This document shows positions 1 to 5,382 of a DNA stretch of 5,382 nucleotides, in pieces. Under the pieces are notes generated by a model. That model was not told where the DNA came from, did not search any database, and saw only the letters and a list, made by a program, of their open reading frames with translations. A program made the position numbers and the translations under genes. The first letter of the stretch is position 1, and each line of letters opens with the position of its first letter. This DNA comes from Leptospira ellisii (GTDB lineage Bacteria; Spirochaetota; Leptospiria; Leptospirales; Leptospiraceae): assembly GCF_002811955.1 (NCBI RefSeq), contig NZ_NPEF01000246.1:1-5382 (forward strand), read 5' to 3'.

Positions 1-28
1 ATTTATTGATCGATTGAAACGATTCTCT

Positions 29-50
29 TTCCTCCTGGGAGGAATTTTTT
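29..50 (+). terminator. Probable intrinsic terminator of a gene upstream of the window
   Basis: The arms TTCCTC (29-34) and GAGGAA (39-44) form a six-pair stem around the loop CTGG, followed directly by six T (45-50) and more pyrimidines. This is the layout of a rho-independent terminator read on the plus strand. Plus-strand stop codons at 7-9 and 15-17 could end the preceding gene, but too little of it is visible to identify. On the minus strand the hairpin has no T-run after it. The stem is short, so strength is uncertain. Confidence 0.55.
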
Positions 51-89
51 CCTTTTCACCGTTTTTTTTCGAACGTTTCGATTTCGTCA

Positions 90-118
90 TTATAAAGTCG
101 ACATGCCGTTCTTATAAT
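90..118 (+). promoter_or_regulatory. Candidate sigma-70-type promoter for the lipoprotein gene
   Basis: A perfect TATAAT lies at 113-118 in an AT-rich part of the spacer before the lipoprotein gene. The hexamer 17 bases upstream (TTATAA, 90-95) is a poor match to TTGACA, so the call rests on the -10 box. Transcription would begin near 125 and leave a leader of about 120 bases. A second weaker TATAAG lies at 147-152. I saw no operator-like repeat or recognised riboswitch between here and the gene. Confidence 0.4.
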
Positions 119-244
119 GCGGATCCTAAATCGATCGAATCCGAAGTATAAGTTGTATGAGTTTGTCTGTGTCGAAGCGGAGGGACCTTCCCGATCGAGT
201 CGGCTTTTCAAACCAAGAAGTTCAATTTTTACGCGGGTACAACG

Positions 245-2008
245 ATGTTTTTTCGAATGAGACGGATCGTAACGATCCTTTTTTTTATTTGCGCCTCTCA
301 CTGTCTGCGCGGTCCATCGGAAGGAATCAACTTTCGGGGAATTTTCGGATTGCCGATCGGTTCGATTCTTGAAAACGATCCGAACGATACGGCGAATTCG
401 GATCATCCTTCGGTCGGTTCGGATTTTTTTTCCATTTCGGGAAGCGTCGGCGGTTTGGCCCCCGGGGCTGCGGTGGTTTTGCGCGATAACGGCAGGGACG
501 ACCTATCGATTTACTCCGACGGTTCCTATACTTTTCCCACTCGCATAACAAACGGCGGTGCCTACGACGTCACCGTTTATTCGAACCCCTCCACGCCGTC
601 TCAATTTTGTTCGGTATTGAACGGAAGCGGAATCGTTTCCGGAACCGACGTCACTGGAATAACCGTGTCTTGCGGAAATCGATATGCGTTGGGAGGGACG
701 GTCACGGGATTATCCGGGAACGTCACCCTGCTGAATTCGGTGAACGGAGACACTTCCGTCGTTTCGTCAAACGGCGGTTTTACGATGTCCGTTGGACTGC
801 AGGACGGGGATTTTTTCCGGATTCAAGTGGTCGGACAACCTAACTCTCAATCCTGCAAAACTTCCTTAAACTACGGAACGATCTCTTCCGCTTCCGTGAC
901 GAACGTGCGTGTTCACTGTCAGACGGATACACCTCCGTATTCCAATCTTATCGAACCGGTCGGGAATATTAGAAATACCTTAACTCTTTCCGGAGATATG
1001 GAGGTGGCCGCATCGGGAGTTTTAGTCGCCGGAACGAAAAGCGCATCCGGCTCTTCCGCCTTCCACTTGAGTTTTCCCCTGCAGATCGCGTCTGACGGAA
1101 ACACGATTTACGTCGCGGATTACGGAAACGATATGGTCAGAAAGATAGACGTCCCCCGTTCGTTCGTTTTGGAGAATAGCACGGATCTTTTTTCATCGCC
1201 CGCGGTCTCGGCGGTAGCGACCGACGGAGTTTTCGTATATGCGGCGGGGGAAAATTCCGCCTTTATCTCCAGATACGATTTGGGAACGGGGAGCCTCTCT
1301 CAACTTTCTCTGGACGCCGTCCACGATATCGCGGGTATCGCGACCGACGGAGTGAGGATTTATTTTTCGGGAAGGGATCATACGCTGAGGGTTTTGGATC
1401 AAAATACGGGAAACGTAACCGTTCTTCTGGGAACATCCGGGATTCCGGGCGCTGTTGCAAATCAGATCTCTCCGAGTTATTCGGTCGCGGACTACGGCTC
1501 CCGGTCGTTGGACGATCCGGCGTTTCCCGCCTTTTTATTGGCCGATCCCGCCGGAATTCATCTATACGAAAATCTGGATCCGAGCGGGGGCGTAACGAGA
1601 AGCGAAATCTTTATCGCGAACAAGGCCTCGAACAATATTATAAAATTCGATATTAAGAATCGAAGGATAGGGATCGTAACGGGGGGGCTAAACGGACAGG
1701 ACAGCGGATTCTACGACTGGCAGCCCGCCTCCAACGCTAGGTTCAGCGCGCCGACCTCGGTCTTTTACGACGCGCCCGGAGATAAACTTTACGTTGCGGA
1801 CAACGGAAGCGGTCTGATCCGATACGTGGATTTCGCGCAGGACAAAACGGTCCGACTGGTCGGTAAAGGCGGCGCGGGACAGTATTCCGGTCACGGTTCG
1901 AACGGAACCACTCCGAAAGCCAACGTTTACCCCTACGGAATGACTTCGGACGGAAGGAATATTTTCGTCTCCGAATACATAAACCACGTTATACGGAAGG
2001 TGGAGTGA
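245..2008 (+). CDS. Predicted lipoprotein: two cysteine-paired repeats plus NHL-like beta-propeller
   Basis: Function unknown; probably a membrane-anchored, periplasmic or surface lipoprotein of 587 residues. Arg-rich residues 4-7 precede a hydrophobic stretch (8-18) and Cys20, the likely lipidation site; His at -1 is unusual for a lipobox. Residues about 21-60 form a low-complexity linker. Two related modules follow (about 63-143 and 148-225), each with a G-x-V-x-G-L opening and two Cys exactly 21 residues apart (122/143, 204/225), so disulfides are plausible. From about 255 to the end come roughly six blade-like repeats of the type 'ATDG..IYVAD.GN..IRKID' (around 282-303, 324-350, 365-391, 453-479, 502-540, 564-587), as in NHL propellers, which usually mediate binding. 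No in-frame ATG occurs between the stop at 158 and 245. Met5 (257) is an alternative start, and neither has a clear Shine-Dalgarno. The gene converges with the SemiSWEET gene and stands alone. The fold is fairly secure; the role is not. Confidence 0.88.
   Translation: MFFRMRRIVTILFFICASHCLRGPSEGINFRGIFGLPIGSILENDPNDTANSDHPSVGSDFFSISGSVGGLAPGAAVVLRDNGRDDLSIYSDGSYTFPTRITNGGAYDVTVYSNPSTPSQFCSVLNGSGIVSGTDVTGITVSCGNRYALGGTVTGLSGNVTLLNSVNGDTSVVSSNGGFTMSVGLQDGDFFRIQVVGQPNSQSCKTSLNYGTISSASVTNVRVHCQTDTPPYSNLIEPVGNIRNTLTLSGDMEVAASGVLVAGTKSASGSSAFHLSFPLQIASDGNTIYVADYGNDMVRKIDVPRSFVLENSTDLFSSPAVSAVATDGVFVYAAGENSAFISRYDLGTGSLSQLSLDAVHDIAGIATDGVRIYFSGRDHTLRVLDQNTGNVTVLLGTSGIPGAVANQISPSYSVADYGSRSLDDPAFPAFLLADPAGIHLYENLDPSGGVTRSEIFIANKASNNIIKFDIKNRRIGIVTGGLNGQDSGFYDWQPASNARFSAPTSVFYDAPGDKLYVADNGSGLIRYVDFAQDKTVRLVGKGGAGQYSGHGSNGTTPKANVYPYGMTSDGRNIFVSEYINHVIRKVE
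431..919 (+). repeat. Two tandem protein modules of about 80 residues in the lipoprotein
   Basis: Module 1 (431-673, residues 63-143) and module 2 (686-919, residues 148-225) align by eye. Both open with G-[ST]-V-x-G-L, have an [ND]G-[SG]-[YF]-T strand in the middle, then a V-x-V strand, a Q-x-C, and end in V-[ST/R]-V-x-C. Both cysteines shift by exactly 82 residues between copies. The DNA copies have diverged, so this is an old duplication and not a recombining repeat. Similar modules occur at the N-terminus of other Leptospira lipoproteins; their function is not known to me. Confidence 0.7.
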
Positions 2009-2032
2009 TCGATTGGGCGAGGAAAGGACGTT

Positions 2033-2299
2033 TTAATTTTCCCGTCGATCGTTCTTCAGTTTGAAGAATAAGATGATCGACGTGAAAAGAAACGTAAATA
2101 TATTCGCGAGGATGATCGGAAAATCGCCGATCAAAAAACCGTAGATCAGCCAAAGGACTACACCCGTGATGAAAACGACGTACATATTCCGCGAGATGTC
2201 CTTTGTACTTCCACCCATCACGACCCGAATCACCTGCGGTAAAAACGAGATCGTAGTGAGCAAGGAGGCAATGTAACCGAGAAACGTGACCGAGTCCAT
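2033..2299 (-). CDS. SemiSWEET sugar transporter (MtN3/saliva, PQ-loop family)
   Basis: An 88-residue inner-membrane protein with three hydrophobic helices (about 5-27, 38-57, 60-80), the usual SemiSWEET size. Two copies must dimerise to form a sugar uniporter. The PQ motif is Pro21-Gln22 in 'SFLPQV', and 'DISRNMY' (34-40) precedes helix 2. Trp50 and Asn66 correspond to Trp48 and Asn64, the sugar-pocket residues of the L. biflexa SemiSWEET as I recall its sequence (offset +2). Tyr53 and Asp59 match gate residues Tyr51 and Asp57, but the gate arginine (Arg55) is Ile57 here. The gene starts 16 bases after queF on the same strand, so it is probably co-transcribed and perhaps translationally coupled; no Shine-Dalgarno is visible in the gap. 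It converges with the lipoprotein gene, and I saw no convincing terminator in the 24 bases between. Family assignment is secure; the substrate is not shown by sequence. Confidence 0.93.
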   Translation of the reverse strand: MDSVTFLGYIASLLTTISFLPQVIRVVMGGSTKDISRNMYVVFITGVVLWLIYGFLIGDFPIILANIFTFLFTSIILFFKLKNDRREN

Positions 2300-2315
2300 A
2301 AAACTGCGTCGGAGG

Positions 2316-2717
<402 letters not shown>

Positions 2718-2725
2718 GGATTTCA

Positions 2726-2731
2726 TCCTTT
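2726..2731 (-). promoter_or_regulatory. Shine-Dalgarno that decides the queF start
   Basis: On the minus strand AAAGGA runs from 2731 to 2726 and lies eight bases before the ATG at 2717. The ATG at 2726 overlaps the last base of this site and could not use it. The site therefore favours the shorter protein beginning Met-Glu-Thr-Thr. Confidence 0.6.
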
Positions 2732-2790
2732 GAGACCAGACTTTTCGGGTCTCTTTCCCGCGAAAGTTCTTTTTCCCGAAGCGGGGTTCG
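2732..2790. promoter_or_regulatory. Self-complementary spacer between queF and guaA, possible RNA regulatory element
   Basis: The spacer between two divergent starts holds several inverted repeats. GAGACC (2732-2737) pairs with GGTCTC (2748-2753), and CTTTC (2753-2757) with GAAAG (2762-2766). TTCGGG (2744-2749) can pair with CCCGAA (2775-2780), and CCCGC (2757-2761) with GCGGG (2781-2785). The last two pairings interleave, so the transcript of either strand could form a pseudoknot or switch between hairpins. It would lie in the leader of queF or of guaA, depending on promoters I could not identify. It does not match the preQ1 or purine riboswitch consensus as I know them. The base pairing is seen; the regulatory role is inference. 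Confidence 0.35.
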
Positions 2791-2803
2791 AATCAATCGT
2801 CTT

Positions 2804-2810
2804 AAGAGGG
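2804..2810 (+). promoter_or_regulatory. Shine-Dalgarno of guaA
   Basis: AAGAGGG ends four bases before the ATG at 2815 and supports that start, which also places the conserved 'DFGGQY' motif at the usual distance from the N-terminus. Confidence 0.6.
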
Positions 2811-2814
2811 TGGA

Positions 2815-4626
2815 ATGGAAGTTCACAAAAAGATCGCCGTAGTAGATTTCGGAGGACAATACGCGCACTTGATCGCGTCCAGGATCCGTAGACTCGGCGC
2901 ATATACGGAAATTCTTTCCAACGAAGAACCGCTCGCCAAATATAAAAATTATTCCGGCATCATTCTTTCCGGAGGACCGGAGAGCGTATACGAAGCGGAT
3001 TCTCCGAGCATCCACCCCGAAATTTTCGAATTGGGAATTCCCGTTTTAGGGATCTGTTACGGTCATCAACTCATCATAAAACTTTTGGGCGGAGCGGTGG
3101 AGCGATCCGGAACGGGAGAGTACGGACCGGCTTCCTTACGATTGCACGCCTCAGAAGGGAATCCGCTTCTGAAACATTTCGTCGGCGGAGAACAGGTTTG
3201 GATGAATCACGCGGACGAGGTGGTGAAACTTCCTGACGGTTTTATCAAGGTCGCTTCGTCGCAGGATTGCGGTTACGCGATCGTGGAAAATTCCGCTAAA
3301 AGAATTTTCGGAATCCAGTTTCACGCGGAAGTAAGTCACAGCGAAAAGGGTTCCGTGTTGTTGGACAATTTCGTTGAAATCTGCGGGGCTTCGCGCACTT
3401 GGGGAATCGACCGGTTTCTCAAGGAGAAAATTAAGGAGATTCAGGAAACGGTCAAACCGGAACAGAAAGTGTTCATGCTCGTGTCCGGGGGAGTTGACTC
3501 CACGGTTTCGTATCTTCTTCTTTGTAGGGCGCTGGGAACAGAACGGGTTCTCGGTTTTTTGATCGATACCGGATTTATGAGGAAAGACGAGGTTCTGCCG
3601 TTGCAAAAAAAGCTGGAGCTTCAGAATATACGTCTCACCGTTCGAAACGAATCGGAACTATTTTATAAAAATCTAATAGATAAGACGGACCCCGAGGAAA
3701 AACGCAAGATCGTCGGAAATCTTTTTTTGGAGGCGAGGGACCGCACCGTTAAGGATCTGGATCTGGAACACGGGGATTGGCTTTTGGGTCAGGGAACGAT
3801 TTATCCGGATACGATCGAATCCGGAGGAACCAAACATTCCCATACGATCAAAACGCACCACAACCGCGTGGAAGCGGTTCAAAAACTGATCGAAGAAGGT
3901 AAGGTGATCGAACCGATTCGAGATTTGTATAAGGATGAGGTTCGGGAGTTGGGCGTTCTGCTCGGTCTGGAACCGGAATGGGTGGGACGTCATCCGTTCC
4001 CCGGTCCCGGTTTGGTGGTGCGTATGCTTGCGGTGGAAAAGACGAGCACCGATGAAAATCAGAAGGAAATCGATTCCTATTTGGCCACACAAAACGGATT
4101 GTCCGGAAAAATCCTTCCCGTGGCGAGCGTGGGGGTAAAAGGCGACCGACGTTCGTACGCCAACTGCGCGGTGTTAAACGACATCGGAGCCGATTGGAAC
4201 ACATTGGACAGGGTCGCGACCCATATCTCCAACCGCTTTTCCTTTATCAATCGGGTCGTTCTGCTTCCCTTCGAGCCGGAAGTGAAAACGTTGCGGTTCA
4301 GTTTTACGGGAATGAAACTGGACAAGGTATGTTCGGATCTTTTGCGTGAGGCGGATCATGCCGTGGAATCCGTGATCCGAGCGGCGGGTTTGTACGATCG
4401 GATCTGGCAGATGCCCGTGGTATTATTGCCGATCGGGGAATCGGAAAATCAAAAGAGCGTCGTACTTCGTCCGGTGGAATCCCAAGAGGCGATGACGGCC
4501 AACTTTTTCCGTATGGATCGGGATGTTTTAAAGCGGATCCGAGACGCGGTTTTGAAAATCGACGGAATTCGATACGTTTTTTTCGATCTTACCAACAAAC
4601 CACCCGGAACCATCGAGTGGGAGTGA
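2815..4626 (+). CDS. guaA: GMP synthase (glutamine-hydrolysing), long form
   Basis: Converts XMP to GMP with ATP and ammonia taken from glutamine, the last step of guanine nucleotide synthesis, in the cytoplasm. The class I glutamine amidotransferase domain (about 5-190) has 'DFGGQY', the oxyanion segment 'LSGGPESVY', nucleophile Cys81 in 'GICYGHQ', and His170 and Glu172 of the triad. The ATP-pyrophosphatase domain begins near 217, with the P-loop SGGVDST at 224-230 and 'GQGTIYPD' at 325-332. 'RHPFPGPGL' (392-400) leads into the C-terminal dimerisation domain, which ends in the invariant-type 'KPPGTIEWE'. The protein has 603 residues, against about 525 in Escherichia coli. The extra length is an insertion at about 408-500 that carries 'GVKGDRRSY' (440-448), as in the eukaryotic enzymes. 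All catalytic motifs are intact. The gene is single, with its own Shine-Dalgarno and terminator, and diverges from queF. Confidence 0.98.
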   Translation: MEVHKKIAVVDFGGQYAHLIASRIRRLGAYTEILSNEEPLAKYKNYSGIILSGGPESVYEADSPSIHPEIFELGIPVLGICYGHQLIIKLLGGAVERSGTGEYGPASLRLHASEGNPLLKHFVGGEQVWMNHADEVVKLPDGFIKVASSQDCGYAIVENSAKRIFGIQFHAEVSHSEKGSVLLDNFVEICGASRTWGIDRFLKEKIKEIQETVKPEQKVFMLVSGGVDSTVSYLLLCRALGTERVLGFLIDTGFMRKDEVLPLQKKLELQNIRLTVRNESELFYKNLIDKTDPEEKRKIVGNLFLEARDRTVKDLDLEHGDWLLGQGTIYPDTIESGGTKHSHTIKTHHNRVEAVQKLIEEGKVIEPIRDLYKDEVRELGVLLGLEPEWVGRHPFPGPGLVVRMLAVEKTSTDENQKEIDSYLATQNGLSGKILPVASVGVKGDRRSYANCAVLNDIGADWNTLDRVATHISNRFSFINRVVLLPFEPEVKTLRFSFTGMKLDKVCSDLLREADHAVESVIRAAGLYDRIWQMPVVLLPIGESENQKSVVLRPVESQEAMTANFFRMDRDVLKRIRDAVLKIDGIRYVFFDLTNKPPGTIEWE

Positions 4627-4648
4627 TTCCGGTTTTCGGAAATTTTTT
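4627..4648 (+). terminator. Intrinsic terminator of guaA
   Basis: Immediately after the guaA stop, TTCCG (4627-4631) and CGGAA (4637-4641) form a stem around the loop GTTTT, followed by one A and six T (4643-4648). The position, the stem and the T-run fit a rho-independent terminator. It has no T-run in the other direction, so it would not stop the minus-strand cyclase transcript. Confidence 0.75.
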
Positions 4649-4677
4649 CTTTATCGTTTTCCAAACGTCGTGAAATC

Positions 4678-4707
4678 AAAAATTTACGAATCGCTATCGC
4701 CGAGCGA
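4678..4707 (-). terminator. Weak candidate terminator of the cyclase gene
   Basis: Read on the minus strand just past the cyclase stop, TCGCT (4707-4703) and AGCGA (4695-4691) form a five-pair stem with a seven-base loop. A TTTTT run follows at 4682-4678, about eight bases below the stem. That distance is longer than usual for an intrinsic terminator, so this may be only an inverted repeat. Confidence 0.3.
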
Positions 4708-4709
4708 CT

Positions 4710-5382
4710 TTAATACGGACTTTCGATCCGATAGATTTTGATCGACTGCGATTTTCCTTTTACGGTCACTTCGTCTAGAAATCCGTGCGGAAATTTCTCC
4801 GGATTTTTTAAGGAAGCGATCGTCACTTCGCTTACGATGATCGCCGTCCCGTATTGTTTGGTCAGACCTTCGATCCGGGACGCCAAGTTGACGCTGTCTC
4901 CTATGACCGTACATTCCATTCTATTTTCATGACCTATGATGCCGAGCATGAGGTGACCGGTATGTATGCCGATTCCGTTGTCGATCGTTTCCTGTCCCCG
5001 TTCTTGTCTATGCGCGTTGAATTCGCCTAGAATTTTCCGCATTTTAAGGGCGGCTTTGATTGCGTCCTCCGCGCGGGCGGGAAAGATCGCCATGATCGCG
5101 TCTCCGATGAATTTATCGATAAAGCCGTGATGCTCCCGGATCACGGGTGCGATCATTCCGAGATAATCATTGATGAAACGGAACGTTTCGCCCGGAGTCA
5201 TCCTTTCCGAAAGTGTTGTGAATCCGCGGATATCCGAAAACATCACCGACATCAATCCTTCCGTTTGATCCGCGAGTTGCGTTTCCAGGATGGATTTTTT
5301 ACTGAGAAGCGCCAACGTTTCCTTGGGAACGAAACGGCTGTACGCTTCCGAAAGTCTTTGTTGCGTGTGATACGCGGCCGCG
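4710..5382 (-). CDS. Class III adenylate cyclase, C-terminal catalytic domain (5' end outside window)
   Basis: Makes cyclic AMP from ATP. The visible 223 residues are open to the window edge, so the gene continues beyond 5382. A TTG at 5313-5315 could be taken as a start, but the reading frame continues upstream as 'LSEAYSRFVPKETLALL', a linker that normally precedes this domain, so the TTG is an internal Leu codon. Numbering from the first whole codon, the metal-binding Asp50 is in 'FSDIRGFTTLSE' and Asp94 in 'KFIGDAIMAIF'. Lys90, just before it, and Asp162 in 'IGDSVNLASRIE' fit adenine recognition; Asn165 and Arg169 are the transition-state residues. All key residues are present, and the Lys/Asp pair favours adenylate over guanylate cyclase. 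Such proteins usually carry N-terminal sensory or membrane domains, not visible here. It ends 84 bases from guaA, tail to tail, and nothing links the two. Confidence 0.95.
   Translation of the reverse strand, partial: AAAYHTQQRLSEAYSRFVPKETLALLSKKSILETQLADQTEGLMSVMFSDIRGFTTLSERMTPGETFRFINDYLGMIAPVIREHHGFIDKFIGDAIMAIFPARAEDAIKAALKMRKILGEFNAHRQERGQETIDNGIGIHTGHLMLGIIGHENRMECTVIGDSVNLASRIEGLTKQYGTAIIVSEVTIASLKNPEKFPHGFLDEVTVKGKSQSIKIYRIESPY

Noticed and set aside
2..151. Plus-strand open frame of about 49 codons from the left edge, as a possible end of an upstream gene
   Set aside because: The translation is dominated by Phe from T-runs, resembles no family I know, and runs through a hairpin-plus-T-run terminator and a TATAAT box. 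It is more likely intergenic.
157..372. Plus-strand open frame of 71 codons upstream of and overlapping the lipoprotein start, as a possible leader peptide
   Set aside because: It has no Shine-Dalgarno and no family resemblance, and most of it overlaps the lipoprotein in another frame.
56..406. Minus-strand open frame of 116 codons before and overlapping the lipoprotein gene
   Set aside because: It starts inside the lipoprotein gene, is very rich in Arg and basic residues, and has no recognisable motif. It is a shadow of the real frame and the spacer.
2007..2050. GATCGA (2007-2012) and TCGATC (2045-2050) as a shared terminator between the convergent genes
   Set aside because: The arms are separated by 32 bases, there is no proper T-run, and GATCGA-type words occur throughout the window.
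2727..2814. Known preQ1 riboswitch upstream of queF
   Set aside because: The region pairs with itself, but I could not place the conserved bases of class I, II or III. It is kept only as an unclassified element.
4710..5315. Cyclase as a complete 201-residue protein starting at TTG 5315
   Set aside because: The frame stays open to the window edge and upstream codons spell the conserved linker before the cyclase domain, so the TTG is an internal Leu codon.
5374..5381. GCGGCCGC (NotI site) at the right edge, as a sign of cloning vector or library junction
   Set aside because: It encodes Ala-Ala within an uninterrupted cyclase frame that fits the family, so it is ordinary coding sequence.

Overview
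The window looks like chromosomal DNA from a Leptospira species. The basis is gene content and protein style: a lipoprotein with cysteine-paired repeats followed by an NHL-like propeller, a SemiSWEET very close to the Leptospira biflexa protein whose structure is known, a single-module QueF, and a class III cyclase with an 'AYSRFVPKE' linker. Base composition looks close to half G+C by eye, which would suit one of the more G+C-rich Leptospira species. I cannot name a species.

Layout. Positions 1-244 hold no convincing gene. They contain a hairpin plus T-run that probably terminates a gene lying before the window, and a perfect TATAAT upstream of the first gene. Positions 245-2008 (+) encode a large predicted lipoprotein. 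Converging on it, with 24 bases between, is a minus-strand pair: queF (2316-2717) followed after 16 bases by a SemiSWEET sugar-transporter half (2033-2299). Positions 2718-2814 lie between the divergent queF and guaA starts and are unusually rich in self-complementary segments. guaA (2815-4626, +) encodes GMP synthase and ends in a clear intrinsic terminator. Positions 4710-5382 (-) hold the C-terminal catalytic part of a class III adenylate cyclase whose N-terminus lies beyond the window.

How the genes relate. guaA makes GMP, and GTP derived from it is the starting compound of the 7-deazaguanine pathway in which QueF acts, so the divergent guaA/queF pair is metabolically coherent. The SemiSWEET may simply share queF's transcript; a functional link is speculative. 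The lipoprotein and the cyclase are probably independent units.

Most noteworthy: the GMP synthase has a roughly 90-residue insertion that makes its C-terminal domain look like the duplicated form of eukaryotic GMP synthases. The queF/guaA spacer contains two interleaved inverted repeats that could form a pseudoknot or alternative hairpins. The SemiSWEET has lost an arginine of the extracellular gate. No mobile element, CRISPR array, tRNA or rRNA was seen, and I found no clearly new multi-gene system.
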